Positions 13,226-26,520 of a stretch of 64,000 nucleotides of DNA are shown in pieces. The position numbers were made by a program, and so were the translations under genes. The DNA is from Chrysoporthe austroafricana. Lineage: Eukaryota > Ascomycota > Sordariomycetes > Diaporthales > Cryphonectriaceae. Position 1 is the first letter of the stretch. Every line of letters starts with the position of its first letter. Under the pieces are notes generated by a model. That model made no database searches. It was not told the origin of the DNA and was given only the letters and a program-made list of their open reading frames with translations. The DNA lies in NCBI GenBank assembly GCA_001051155.2, contig JYIP02000011.1:992001-1056000 (forward strand). Direction: 5' to 3'.

Positions 13226-13374
13226 TTCCTGGAATTATTTATTAATAAGAATAACCGGATTTCTTTTCTGAAAAGCTTAATTGCTAAAAGAAAACGGGAT
13301 CTAGGGCGCTATTGTATTTCTGGTATTGCTCAAAGAATATATACTGAACCGTTCTTAAATAAGAGTTATCAAAA

Positions 13375-13819
13375 TATTATAAACGTTGCTATATTCTTGA
13401 AATAACTGCAGAGTTAAAGGGTTTATATTAGCAAGAGCGGTAATAAGTATTGCTTTGGGTTTTTAAAATAAATTTACTGAGAGTATACGCAATATTTATA
13501 AGCCTTAATAGCTATTAATAATAGAGTCCGATTGATACTTAGATTGATAACTGAAAAGCTATTACTATTTATCTAGTAAATATTTAATCTTTATATATCC
13601 AGCTTTTCAGTATAGGATTACTGGCTTATTAAGTAAGCTGATAAGCCTGGCTTGCTGGCTTATTTGGTAATCCAATAATCTTTATCTTATCTATCCCTAA
13701 CCCTTGCTTATATAAGCATTTGTTAGGTTTTGCAGCTAAGCCTGAAAATCCCGGTACCGAATGGGCCGTTTCGGGTAGCTTTGGTATCGCATCCTGGTTC
13801 TGCATATTGGTTTATAACA
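13375..13819 (-). repeat. 5' LTR of element C
   Basis: 445 bp, TATTATAAACG to TTTATAACA. Telomere-like TCCCTAACCCTT at 13694-13705, about 114 bp from the outer end. Read on the minus strand this is AAGGGTTAGGGA upstream of a TATA-like GATATATAAAG near 13600. Confidence 0.9.
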
Positions 13820-13824
13820 AAGTA

Positions 13825-15655
13825 GCTTAATAATGAAATCCTAGCTAATAGATTGCTAAATTGCTTTCGGAATAGAAAATAATTGGAATAGTTTATAAGG
13901 CTTGTAATATTCAATTTTGTTTTTTCTGTAATTATTGTATTCTTATAAGATTATTTCAATCCTTTTCTTTAATTTTAAAGGGTTTTAATATTTTTTGATT
14001 CTTTTATATATAGCTCTGATTCCTTAATGGCTATATACGAGTGCATTATATATATATTTAATATATTCGTCTTATTTTTCTGTTATTATATTTTCTGGTT
14101 TCTTTCTATTATTGGAAATTTTAATAATCGTATTAAATTCTTTAGCTTTATTTATAAAATTGCTATCTTTATTTTGTTAGAAAATATTCTAGAGCTCTTT
14201 GAGTTTTATATTCTAGTAATCCGATTATTTGCTAAATGCATTTGCTTTGCCGTTTTCAGATCTTTTGCAATAAATAATTTTCAGGTTAAATTATAAGAAG
14301 AATTCCGCTTATCTAATTTATCGTTTATTCAGGATTTTTGTTATTATAAATATTATCAGGTTTTTATAATCGGAATGCATTATAATTTAATACTTGGTTT
14401 TAATTAAGTAATGCTGCTATTTTTCGAATGCTTTTATAATTGCTATTAATTCTTTATCCGGAATGCTATAATTAAGTTCTGGATTATTCAATTTTTTTGA
14501 AAAATTGCTTACAATCTTAAAGCATTTTTAGTCGTCTCGTTAACCAAGCTATTTTTCGAATATATAGTTTGATATATCGGTTTCGATTTCAAATAGTTTT
14601 TCTGGGTCTGTTTTGTAAAATATAAGTTTTAATATTATTCGTTTTTTGATTTTGTCGAATGCTTCTTATATTTCTTATATCTATTCGAATTTTCGATTTT
14701 TTTTTATAAAATCCGTAAGAAAGCGTGCGATTTTGCTATAATTTCGAATGAATTATTAGTAAAAGTTAATATAACCAAAAAATGCTTTTATTTCTTTAGT
14801 TTTTCTTAATATAAGCTATTCTTTTATTGCTTGAATTTTATTTTTCTGCATGCTAATTTTGCTTAGCTTTATTATATAATCGAAATAATTAACTTTTTGC
14901 TAATAAAAATAGCATTTGCTTAATTCGATTAAGAATTTATTATCTTATAAAGTTTGGAATATTTGCTATATATATTATTTGTATAATTCAAGGTTTTTTT
15001 AAATAAATAAGGATATTATTAAAGTAGACGATAATAATAGTATTCAAGTATTTGCGAAAGATATCGTTAATTATTTCCTGGAAAGATATAAGCGCATTAA
15101 TTAGTCTAAAAGGTAAGATTATATATTCGAAATGCCCGTAGCAAGTCTTAAATACTATTTTTCAGATATTATCTTCTTTAATTCGGATATAATAATATCT
15201 TTCTTTAAGGTTAAGCGTAATGAATTAATTTATTTCAATTAATCGGTTTCGCATTTCTCTTATTAGAAATAAAGGATAGCGATTTTTAATCGTAATATTG
15301 TTAAGCTATTAATAATCTATATAAAATCGTAATTTGCTATTCTTTTTTAATATAAATAGGATTGAATATTTTGCAAATAATCGCGATTTCCGTATATAAC
15401 CTCTTTTTAAGTTTTTATTAATATATTTTCTAAATGCTTCAAGCTTTGCTTGATTAAGCTTATAGATAAAATAGTTCTATAATTTTATCTTTTCTTTTAA
15501 TGGAATTTTATAATCAAAAAGGCCGTATTCTAATAAGCTCGTATTAAATCTCTTTTGCTATAATTTCTTGAATTCGTAATATTCTTTTAGTACGTTTTTA
15601 AATTCTAATAATAATCCTTTTTCATTTTCTAAAATCTGGAAGAATAAGAAGTATT
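13825..15655 (-). pseudogene. Element D pol fragment: integrase, RNase H, RT
   Basis: Resumes the D integrase immediately after the C target duplication. Read on the minus strand it contains RT (about 15560-14900), RNase H (about 14700-14340) and the integrase zinc-binding region (about 14050-13830). It is more heavily mutated than the same region of C, in line with D being an older insertion. It ends at GTATT (15651-15655), the left TSD of element E. Confidence 0.8.
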
Positions 15656-15863
15656 TGATAGCAAAACCTATAGATAAAGTAAATTCGTAATAGATTCGCC
15701 TGGTAAATCTATAATAAATCCCTTAATAAATATGCAATAAATTTATTAGATAAATGCTATACTTTTACTAAGGGGCCTATATAATGCCTTAATAGGCTTT
15801 TAGCGTAATTCATTTTCTTAGAAAAATTAGGCTTTATAATATATTTCAATACGTTCATTATCA
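15656..15863 (+). repeat. 5' LTR of element E
   Basis: 208 bp, TGATAGCAAAACC...CATTATCA, matched end to end by 33589-33796. Confidence 0.9.
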
Positions 15864-15904
15864 ATTAATAGCTATGCTTTGCATGCCTTTACTGCGTAAT
15901 CGGG

Positions 15905-16078
15905 TTTCGATTATCGGCTTTATAAAGCAATAGCTCCTATAAGAGTATCGGTTTTATAAGATAACGGCCTTTATAAAAGTATCGGCTCTGTAAAGTATCG
16001 GCTCTTATAGAAATATCGGTCTTATAAAATATCGGCTTTTATAAAAATAGCGCTTTTGTAAAAGATATTACAATTATT
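15905..16078. repeat. Degenerate tandem repeat, unit about 20 bp (ATCGGCTTTATAAAA-like)
   Basis: Just inside the E 5' LTR, a core close to ATCGGCTTTATAAA recurs at least seven times with variable spacing. It looks like a decayed minisatellite in the element's leader. No coding potential seen. Confidence 0.7.
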
Positions 16079-16199
16079 TATTAACAATTTATCGCTAATT
16101 CACTATAGCAATTACCGGTAATAATATTTTACTATTGCGGCTTATCGATTATATCGAAATTAAATATTTTGCTTAAGTATACAAGTTTATATAAGCTTT

Positions 16200-17650
16200 A
16201 AACGATTCTGAGAGAAAGGATTGGGTTATATCGGATATCAAGATTTTTCTCGAAATCGCGTACGCTTTTGTCGATTGGAAACTTTTAGCCGATCGATACG
16301 AAAAAGCGAAGCAAAACCCTAAGGAAACTAATGCACTTTTGCAGAAAGCAAAGGTATAAATAGTTAAGCAAGGATAGCCTTTACTGCTTAAGCGCTAGAC
16401 TTAAGAAAGAAGAAAGTCGAATTTCGATAAAAATCTATTTTAATAAATAAAAAAGAATAATATATTCTGGGAAGATTTCTTTAAATATCGCAAATTTCAA
16501 TAGCTTATTAAAGCGATAACGGAAAAGGAATAATAATAAATACTTATGGAAATAAATAAAAGCAAAAATACCTTTTAACTTAATAATTCAGAAAATCTAT
16601 TAAAAGAATTGGCTTAATAATAATTTATTAAAAATCGAAAGTATTATATGCTTGAATATATTAATACTGATAGCGGAATTAAATATATTTATTTATTACG
16701 ATATTTAACCGAAAATCTAAATTCCAGATTTATTAATAAATCCGGGAATTCTTTAATTATAATAAGAAGAATAAATAAAGGCAAAAGAAAATAATCAATT
16801 CTAGGAAATAAGCGCATTTCTTTCTTTCTAACGGGAATTCAAAATCGGAATATTTCCAAATAAAGTTCTATTACAGCTATTCTAGCCAATTTTATAAACT
16901 TTATAACAAAAAGCATATTAATGCCTTAATCGGATTTATCGGACTATCCGCAATTCTTCGAAAAAAAAGATTATAAAGAAGAAAGATTGGATAAAAGAAA
17001 ATCGGATAATTATATTACTATCTTTCAGAAATACCCGACCCTTTCTCCTTTAATTACTGGCTTATTGGATTAGTTTTTGCAATAACTCGAAATAAAAGCA
17101 ATTTATTAAAACGTCTTTATTTCGGAAAGGGCAGTACGTATTGGATTCAAGAAAATGCTCCGATTGCAATAAATTTTCAATATATAAGCATTTCAATCGG
17201 AACTTATTAAAGAACCTTTTCCCGTTTCGGCCGCGAAATATTATGCTAATAACGGATATCGCTTTACTAAACCGGCATTTCCTAATATTAGGGAATGTAT
17301 CCGGCAAATATTTATATTAGGGGCAGGAAATTAATTAAACTAAAGACTATTCTCGAGCCCCGAGCTAGATATTGAAATTGATCCTGATTTCCAAAAAGAA
17401 CTGGTTAATAAGCCAAATAGATTACCGAATTTATCGGATTCTAATAATAATAAAAGCAATAGTTCTCGAAACTTATTATTTAGCTATAAGCGATCCAAAA
17501 ATCCCCGAGCTTATCGATTTAATTTACTTGAATTTATAGCATTGCCCGTTAGTATTAATAGGGAATTTAAAGATATAGTTATAAGGCAATTCCGACTTTA
17601 TAAGAACTGGAATAATTATATTAATTTAATAATCGTATTTATTATAAATA
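16200..17650 (+). pseudogene. Element E gag-like region, part 1
   Basis: Plus-strand frames are intermittently open, notably about 16981-17650, where a hydrophilic sequence rich in D, N, S and K ends in an aromatic-rich stretch. It is cut by A1; AAATA at 17646-17650 is the TSD. I recognise no domain and call it gag-like from its position upstream of pol. Stops are mostly TAA/TAG. Confidence 0.5.
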
Positions 17651-18150
17651 TGTTATAAACGCTGCAATAAATCCTAAAATATACCGTAAGGTTAAAGGGT
17701 TTATACTAACAAGAGCGATACCAAATATAGCCTTGAGCTTCAGGACAGGTTTACTGAATATTGCAATATTTATAAGCCAATATGGCTATCAATAATAGGG
17801 TCCAATTAATATTTAGATTGATAACTGAAAAACTCTCTAATAGTCTATCTACTCGGGAGAATACCCTATCCTTATATCCTCTTCCCGTTATTATACTTTC
17901 TTGGGAAATATTTCTGGATAACTTATATCCATAGCTATCCATCCTTATCGTTTCTTCTGGATAACTCATATCCATAGCTATCCATCCTTATCGTTTCTTC
18001 TGGATAACTTATATCCATAGCTATCTATCCTTATTGGTAAAACTAACCCTAACCCTGATTATGTAATTATAATGGCTGGTTTTTGGCATACCTGGTTCTT
18101 CCTTCTTTCGATTCGTCTATAGAGTCCGAACTACTTGCTGGTTTATAATA
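17651..18150 (-). repeat. 3' LTR of element A1
   Basis: 500 bp, TGTTATAAACGCTG...GGTTTATAATA. Contains three tandem 43-bp units (from 17914) and the telomere-like TAACCCTAACCCTG at 18044-18057. Confidence 0.92.
17914..18042. repeat. Three 43-bp tandem repeats inside the A LTR
   Basis: Units begin CTGGATAACTTATATCC at 17914, 17957 and 18000, an exact 43-bp period. The same array recurs in the other A LTRs, for example at 24892, 24935 and 24978. It lies between the telomere-like motif and the TATA-like box of U3, so it may be a promoter repeat. Confidence 0.85.
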
Positions 18151-18865
18151 TTATCCTTTTCCTGTGAGTTTTCGTCCCGAAAATCTTTTCGTAAATGGAC
18201 CCTGTTCCTGTATATATTCTCGTGCCTTCCTAATCAGGATGCTTTCCAAGGTTATTAGAATCCGCTCGTTATCTCGTTCCGAGAGAACCAAAAAGAAAGA
18301 TTCCTTGCTATTTCTTATTCTCCGGAACGCTATGGAAATGCCTTCTTGTTCTTTTTGCGAGGGTTATAGTATTACGATATGCCAGGTTTCGCTTTCTGAT
18401 TCTTCTCGATACGCTAAATATATCCGGTTAGGGCGTTCTTGTTGCGATATGCAAGGCCTCTTTGCTGCCGAAATCCGGAAGATTGGCATTCAATATTAGC
18501 ATTTCGAAAACCGTTTCGAATCGGCCGAGGAGCGATTGCGTAACGCTATTCTGGAAATTAAGCGTTTGCGAAAACAGAAACGCATGTAATTTGAGAAAAT
18601 AATACGTACTATTCGCTAGGGTATTACGGATATGGAAGAGCTGGAACGTATGGAAGCCGAAGAGGCTGAAGAGGAGCGTCGTGCTATCGAGGCAAAGCGT
18701 TATACCGCAGAAATCCTAGTCCTTAAAAGTCCCTTTCTTAAAGGTTTTAATCTGGATGCTATTTTATAATAGTTTGGCCCTAATATTGATTAATCCGTTA
18801 TTAATCTAGAAACTAAGTCTAAAAATATAGCTAGTTCTTCTAGTACTGGCTATCTTTCCGGTTAA
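18151..18865 (+). pseudogene. Convergent accessory ORF of element A1
   Basis: Antisense to A1 gag-pol, open from 18164 to 18499 and then with few stops to TAA at 18863-18865. It shows C-S-F-C-E-G...I-C-Q-V-S...S-R-Y-A-K-Y, the family Cys pattern with the last pair turned to tyrosine, then a charged helical region with M-E-E-L-E-R-M-E-A-E-E. The N-terminal part differs from that of C. The frame appears to begin next to the LTR; no ATG start is obvious. Function unknown. Confidence 0.6.
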
Positions 18866-18959
18866 CCGGTAAGCCTTTCCGACTTATCGTCTTTTTAATT
18901 GCTAGCCTTTTTTCGTTATTGCTTATTCAAATAGTTTGCTAATGCTTGGAATATATTTT

Positions 18960-21900
18960 GTAAGTTATTTCTTGATTCCTATAAGTTTTCGTTTGCCGAA
19001 TAGCTTTTCCATTTAACGAGATATTTAGGGTCGTAATTTAGTTCGCAATATTTAAGGATTCGTTCGATTTCGTATTCTAATTCGTTATTTTCAATTTGGA
19101 TAATTTTATTTATTTTAATCGATATTAGTACTAGTTCGAGAAATGAAATGTGAAATACCGGATGGATTTTTATTCTATAGGGTAATGCAAATTCGAAATT
19201 GATATCTGAAACCTTTTTCAAAATCTTGAAAAGTCCCAATCTCTTATAATCTAACAAGTAAGAGGGTTTTATTATTTTGATATATTCCTTCTGTCGAATA
19301 AGATAAACTTTATCCCTTTCCTGTAAGATTGGTCTTTTAATCCTTTTAGAATTGGCGTATTTTGTTATTTTTTCTTATATAAATTTCAGTTCTTTCTGAA
19401 ATTCTTCCTGGATTTTCTTAATCTTTTTGATTTGCTTTTCCGCAGCTTCCGCATTTGCTCCTAGTATTTTGTTATAATAAGCTATTAGATTATAGCCGTA
19501 AAATGCATAAAATAGTAATTTCTTTATTATGCTCGTATTTGCATTATTATATGCGAATTATACTAGTAATAATAGCCCTATTTAATTATTTTATTCGTAA
19601 TTTATATAATATCGCAAATATTATTTAATAATCTGGTTTATTCGTTTTATCTATCCGTCCGTTTGCGAATAAAATGCTATAAATATCTTTTATTATATTC
19701 CGAATAATTTCGTAAGTAAAGTCCAGAAATTTGATACGAACTTTCTGTCTCTATCGGAAATAATTTCTTTAGGCATGCCGTAATTGTCTATAACCGTTTT
19801 CAGGAATATATATACGAGATCCTTTGCCGTACTGCTTTCTTTGTAAAGGAAGAAGTAAGCGTACTTGCTTAATTTGCAAACTACTACCAAAATGCTATTA
19901 TACTACATTTTGGTTAAGGGTTTTCGTAAAAAGGGTAGCTTAATAATGAAATCCCAATTAATGGATTGCCAAACCGTTTCTGGGATAAGAAATAATTAGA
20001 GCAATCTATAGGGTTTATAATATTTAATTTTGTTCTTCTTGCAGCTATCGCATTCCCGTAAAATATTTTCAATTTTTTGTTTAAGTCCTAATAAGTTCTA
20101 GTATCTTTTGATTCTTTTATAAATAGCTCTAATTCTTTAATAGCTATATGCTAGTATATTATGCATAGCCTTAATATATTTATTTTGTTCTTTGGTAATT
20201 ATATTTTCTGGCTTTTTTTGTTTATTGCTAATTTTGATAATCGTATTGAGTTCCTTTGTTTCGTTTATAAGGCTGCTGTCTTTATCCTGTCTGAAAATAT
20301 TCTGGAATTCTTTTGGTTTCGAATTTCGATAATCTGATTGTCTGCTAAATGCGTTTGCTCTGCTATTTTCAGATCTTTTGCAATAGACAATTTTCAAATC
20401 AAATTGCGAAAGGAATTCTGCTTATCTGATTTATCGTTTATTCAAGGCTTTAATAGTTATAAATATTATTAGATTCTTGTAATCCGAATGCATTATGATT
20501 TAGTACTTGGTCCCGATTAGGTATTGCTATTATTTTTCGAATGCCTTAATAATCGCTATCAATTCTTTATCTGGAATGCCGTAATTGAGCTTTAGGCCGT
20601 TCAATTTTTTTGAAAAGTTGCTTATAATCCTGAAATGTCTTTAATTATCTCGCTACCCGAGCTGTCTGCCTAGTATATAATTTGATATATCGGTTTCTAT
20701 TTTAAAAGGTTTTTCTAGGTCCGTTTTACAAAAGATAGGTTTTGATATAACTCGTTTTTTAATTTTATCGAATACTTCTTATATTTCAGAAATTTATCTA
20801 AATTTTTAGTCTTTCTTTGTAAGGTCCGTAAAAGAATATGCGATCTTGCTATAATTTCGGATAAACTATCGGTAGAAATTAGCATATTCAAAGAATGCCC
20901 TAATATCCTTAATATTTTCCGGGATAGGCTATTTTCGTACCGTTTTGATTTTATCTTATTATATATTAATCTATTCTGGTTCGATAATATAGCTTAAATA
21001 ATTAATTTTTTATTAATAGAAATAGCATTTGCTTAATTCGATTAGCAGTTTATTATCTTATAACGTTTGGAATACTTTCCGTATATATTGCTTGTATATT
21101 TCGAGGTCTTTGGAAAAAACCAAAATATTATCAAGATAGATAATAATAGTAATATCCAGAAATTCGCGCAAGACATAATTAATCATTTCTTGGAAAAATG
21201 CTAGCGCATTCGTAAATCCAAAAAGCATAATTACGTATTCAAAGTATCCATAGCATATTCTGAAAGCTATCTTCCAAATATCGTTTTCCTTAATTCTGAT
21301 ATAATAATATCCTTCCTTGAAATCAAGCATAGTAAACTATTTTATTCCAATTAATCGATCTCTTATTTCGCTTGCTAGCGGCAATGGGTATTTATTCTTG
21401 ATAGTAATATTGTTAAGCTATCGGTAATCTATATAAAGTTATAATTTATCGTTCTTTTTGGGTATAAATAGGATAGGGTATTTTGCTAATAATTGCGATA
21501 ATTATATATAGCTTTGCTTTAAGTTTTTGTTAATATATTCTTTAAGCGTTTCGAATTTTGTTTTATTAAGCCTGTAAATAGGGAAGAATTTTAGCTATAT
21601 TCCCTTTTTCAAAGGGATCTTATAATCGTATAGGCTATATTCTGATAATCCCGTATCGAACTTCTTTTGCTATAATTTCTTGAATTCGTAATACTCTCTT
21701 AGTATGTTTTCGAATATTAGTATTGGTCCTTTTTTATTTTCTGCAATCTGTAAGAATATAAAGTATCGTTATGCGTATTTTTCGTTGCTAGCTTCCCGTT
21801 TCTAAGGCTTTTATATTTCTAGTAATTTCGGGTATTTATTAAGTACTAAGCTAAACTGCCTTCTAATATATTCGTATTATAAAAGCTATATTTCTTTATA

Positions 21901-22500
21901 GTTCTATAATCTATATTTCTTCGTATCGCTCTATGCTTAATTGTATTTCTGCAAATCGATAATTACTTATAATCTTAGTCCGTCCCTAACCTTTATTTGG
22001 AAGTTCAAAATATCCGTAACCCTTCCTTATATCGTAGCTTATTTTCTTGCCTTAAGGGTATTCGTAAGCCTGTTTGAACGCTTTTTTCCTATATTATCCT
22101 TAGTAATTAAGTCTCTTCTTCCGTTAATAATTGCAACCCTTTCAGTAAGTACGGCTTATTCCTATAAAATCTGGCCAGTAATCCAATTAATTCGAAAATT
22201 ATGCTTTTTAAGCTAAAATATTCCTAAAATCAATTTATATTATGCCGTATTTATAATATCAAAAGTAACGTTCGTTGTAAGGCTTTGGATCGAGATAAGT
22301 AAATAATCAGTTTCCATATCGATTATTCCTAAATTATATGCAACCGATTTTCCTTCTATAATATTAAGCTTATAAGAATCTTTTTTCTATATCCAAGGAA
22401 TTCGTTTCCTATTAACGACTTTTAGCGAAATAAAGTTTCCTTATACGCTACTATCCAATAATACGCTATACCGTTGCCTTTTGATATATGCTTCCAGAAT
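18960..22500 (-). pseudogene. Element A1 pol: protease, RT, RNase H, integrase, chromodomain
   Basis: The protease active site near 22465-22450 reads D-S-S rather than D-S-G. RT: open segment 21330-21058, with the catalytic box as Y-L-D-N (from Y-L-D-D). RNase H about 20720-20400. Integrase about 20200-19450, with an open segment at 19890-19693 holding I-I-S-D-R-D-R-K-F-V-S-N-F-W. Integrase C-terminus plus chromodomain in an open segment 19257-18979 containing Y-L-V-K-W-K-S-Y. This copy keeps longer open stretches than D or G. Confidence 0.87.
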
Positions 22501-24540
22501 AATATGCTCCTTATTTTCCTTGATAATGGCATATAAGGATTTCGTAATCCTGATCGGCTATCGTCCCATTATAGGCGATCCTTCCCTTTTAGGGTATTCT
22601 GGGCATTTCTTGCTATTTGTTAAGCTAGCTTTTTTGTTTGGGCATAGCTCCGCTACCGATTTTTCTCGATTTTCTGCAACCGGTATTATTCTTTAGCCTT
22701 ATCTTATATATATATAGAATATGCTATTACGTAATATTATTCCCATATAGTTTTCCTATTAATATATATTCGTAAGCAATTATTAAATAATCTAACGTAT
22801 GCATTATTATTTTCGATATGCAAGACCTTTCTAAATCTTCTTCTTTCTTCTATAATAGAATAGATCAATTAGTCTTATTCCTTAAGTAGAAACTAATCTT
22901 ATTTGACTTTCTTGCTGAAATATATCTGGCAATTATAATAGATATAGCTAATCCAAGCAAATTCATAATAACGAAAGTATAAATAACTAATCTTTCTATT
23001 TTCTTGGGGTAAGCATTCGCTATTCTGAAATAATATGTTTTAGAAGAATTCTTTTGTTATAAGCTTATAGATAATATATTTAATTTCCGTATATTTAGTT
23101 ATCTATTTGCAATTTTAGCAATCTTTTTGCTAATAATAAGCTATTTCTTCCGTTAATTTTTCGTTAAGGATTGGAATTAATAAGTTATCCGGCTATTTGT
23201 TAGGGTATATTGATCCCTTAGCAATATTGCTAAGTATCGATAATCCTGATTGTATAATGCCGATTTCTTCTTCTATTATATTATTCCATTATCGTTCTAG
23301 ATAATAATTTAAGAGATAATTCCTTAAGTTTTCCTCGTTTCGTAAAAGTCTTTCGCTAAAGCAATCGGAATCGTTATTTTGAATAATAATATTATAAAAT
23401 GGGCCTTTTTTGCTTATAGCAAGCTATTATTATTCTTATAGCTTGCATAAGAACTATCTTGAATTTTCTTTTTCCGAAAAGTATAATAAGCAGTAATTTT
23501 AATAGCAGATTATCCAGCTAAAGCTATTATAATTAGGGTCCGCTATTTGTTCCGGTTGGATGTTTTTGTTTAGCTAATTGGGTTCTTATTACTAAGCGAC
23601 GCTAAGCTATTTTTCCGGGACTGGTTTCCATTCTTGCTTCTTTTTTTCTTATCGATAATTGCAAGCGATATAGCCTTTCCTGCTGCAATTATAATAAATA
23701 ACCCCTTTGCGTTATTTATATACGAAAGTATTTAGTTCTATAGGTCTAGTATATATAATGTCCGAATAGGCTATATTATTTTTGCCCTTATACTAAAACT
23801 TGCGCTTCCCAGTATTCGGCTAATATTGCGAGGTAATACTATAATTCTTCTGCCGTTATTGCTATTATTCGTATAATCGGTTATCGATACGGATTGCCTT
23901 ATTAATAAACTTATTAAGTTTTTCAAATCGATTTTCCTTATAGAATTCGTCCTTAATTTCTTCTTTAAATCTTACGTAATAAATATCTATAAGAGGATCG
24001 TTATCGTAATCGAAATGGGTAACGATTTGTCGGAATTTGGCCATATAATCTGCAGCTAAACCGGTTTATCGAAATGCTTCTAATTGCCATACCGCAATAC
24101 GTCATTCGTCCGGGTTTCCAAAAGTCTTAATAAGAGCTAATTCGAAATTAGCATAATGCTGGAAAATGCGTTTAGTATTTTCGGAACGAAATTCCTTACT
24201 ATTATCCAAATAATCGCGAAAGGTTGGCTCTTATTACTGGAAGGCCGTCCTTTCGAAACAGCTTCTTGCGAAATCGATCTTATCGTAAATAATCCTGAAC
24301 TGGGTTCCGTAATATTTGAAATATGCCTTGAATTGTATTAAGAAAGCCTGAAAATCTCTCCGAATGCCTTTATAAGGGCCTAGTTTATCGAGCTTGAAAG
24401 CCTTGGCCTGCTGGAAGGCATTAAGGCGGATAATTTCGTTCTTGATTTCTTCAAATTGTTAATATAGGGCTATATTCTGCTACTGGAGCTATTTATTAGT
24501 AAAGGCAATTAGTACCTTTTCCTAAAAGGCTTGGATATTG
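22500..24540 (-). pseudogene. Element A1 gag and gag-pro linking region
   Basis: Gag next to the 5' LTR. Collinear by eye with A2 (about 54400-56450) and with gag of the other families. The zinc-knuckle region near 23700-23655 has lost its first cysteine (Y-x-N-C) and its histidine. Stops at RIP-type codons throughout. A plus-strand open stretch (24156-24341) is a shadow. Confidence 0.7.
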
Positions 24541-24628
24541 GACGAAAATGGGGTCTAAAGCGCTATTATATCCTGAATATTGCTCAAAGGGTATATACTA
24601 AACCGATTTTGAATAAGAATTATCAAAA

Positions 24629-25128
24629 TATTATAAATGCTATAATAAATCCTAAAATATATTATAAGGTTAAAAGGTTTATATTAACAAAAGCAATACC
24701 AAATATAGCTTTAAGTTTCAGGATAAGTTTACTGAATATCGCAATATTCATAAGCCAATATAGCTATTAATAATAGGGTCCAATTGATATTTAGATTGAT
24801 AACTGAAAAACTCTCTAATAGTCTATCTATTCGGAAGAATACTCTATCCTTATATCCTTTTCCCGTTATTATGCTTTCTTGGGAAATACTTCTGGATAAC
24901 TTATATCTATAGCTATCCATCCTTGTCGTTTCTTCTGGATAACTTATATCCATAGCTATCTATCCTTATTGTTTCTTCTGGATAATTCATATCTATAGCT
25001 ATTCATCTTTATTAGTGAAACTAACCCTAACCCTGATTATATAATCATAGTGGCTGGTTTTTGGCATGCCTGGTTCTTCCTTCTTTCGATTCGTCTATAG
25101 GGTCCGAACCACTTGCTAGTTCATAACA
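24629..25128 (-). repeat. 5' LTR of element A1
   Basis: 500 bp, TATTATAAATGC...GTTCATAACA. Three 43-bp units from 24892; telomere-like TAACCCTAACCCTG at 25022-25035. Confidence 0.92.
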
Positions 25129-26520
25129 AAATAGCAAAATTACTATTTGGAAAGACTTTTAAGCTTTTATAAACTAGTATAAGATATATATAGCCAGAAA
25201 TATAAAATGCGCTAAATATTTCAGTTTCTATTTACCCGTTTGCTTAGCTAGAATAGTATATATTTAGTTCTATTCCATATTATTTTCTTAAAAGCGTAAG
25301 GACTTTATTTTGTATAAGTATAATTAAAGCTAATAGAAGAAGTAATTAAGAAGAAATTTTTTTATATTGCGAAAAATTGCAAAAGATTTGCTAAATGCTT
25401 AATAATATTCCAGAAAAAATGTATAAAATAATTGCAATATTCTAGAATTTACTTATTATATTTATCGATTTACTAAATTAACCGAATATTTAAATTCGTA
25501 TTTGGCCAAGAATATCTGGGATCGGATCGATAAAGAACTAATAGCTAAATATTTCGATAGACCTGGTCGAAATAAGGATATAAAGGATTTCGAAAAATAT
25601 CTTAAAACGAAATAAGAAATATAATATATTTTCGAATTAGACTATATAATAAGATTATCTCGTAAACTTATATAATTAGTACGGAAAGTTATGCAGTCGG
25701 CTATTAATCTTTTTAATATTAATATTTACTTCCTAGCCAATATATTCCTAAAATACCCTGGAAAATTCAAACCCCAAAAACCTGAATATTTATTTCGCTT
25801 AATAAGAATATTTAACTAGCCAAATCTATCCAAAAGCATTAGATATATCCCGGAATACGAATTCCGAAAGCTTTTACTAGAATAATAGCGAAAGCTAATA
25901 AACGCTCGGAACCAATTACGGGAACGGATAGCCAGATAACAAAATATCTCTAATATAGCCAGGAAAATATTAACCAATACTATAGATAATAGCAAAGGTT
26001 TAATTTTAAAAAACCGAAATTTCCAATCGCGCCTTTACTATCGATTCGTACGAAAAGATATTAAAAGATATTTTATCCAATTAACCTTAACAAATTTCAA
26101 TATTGATAACGGAAAATTGCAATATAATCCAGACAAAAAGGACGAGCTGGCTCGAGAAAGCTATTTCTTTATAAATAACAATCTGTTTATAGCGGATAGC
26201 GATAAATATAATAAAAAGACCGAAAATAGCGAAAACTTATAAAAGCAAGAAAACGAATTGGAAAAATAAGCTAATAAAGAAAACGTAATAATCGAGAACG
26301 ATATCTGGATTTTTCGAGCCGAAAAAGCAAAATTATCGGTAAACGAAAGCATATTCCATATCAAATATCCTATATAACTATCCAGTTAATTACAGAATTT
26401 TCCCAAAATCGATATATGAAAAGGCAAAATCTTAAAATATAATATTCTTATACTTATAATCAAGCCTTATTAGAATAGCAGCTATACGTACGCAAGAGAT
26501 ATAGCCAGAATATACTCGAA
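25129..26520 (+). pseudogene. Element E gag-like region, part 2
   Basis: Continues E after A1, starting with the duplicated AAATA. The plus frame has fairly long open runs (about 25490-25610 and 25690-26380), hydrophilic and rich in N, K, I and E. No zinc knuckle could be found. Assigned to gag by its position before the protease; low certainty about domain identity. Confidence 0.5.

Larger units (their letters stand above)
6313..13819 (-). mobile_element. Element C: complete chromovirus, 7.5 kb, TSD AAGTA
   Basis: Two 445-bp LTRs flank a minus-strand gag-pol. The direct duplication AAGTA at 6308-6312 and 13820-13824 marks the insertion into the integrase gene of element D. A convergent accessory ORF lies just inside the left (3') LTR. 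All ORFs are broken by RIP-type stops, but catalytic motifs are recognisable. Confidence 0.92.
17651..25128 (-). mobile_element. Element A1: complete chromovirus, 7.48 kb, TSD AAATA
   Basis: 500-bp LTRs at both ends and the duplication AAATA at 17646-17650 and 25129-25133. Inserted in the gag-like region of E. Coding strand is minus; the order from the right is 5' LTR, gag, protease, RT, RNase H, integrase, chromodomain, then the convergent accessory ORF and the 3' LTR. A second copy, A2, is at 49554-57032 with the same layout and a length within 1 bp. Confidence 0.93.
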
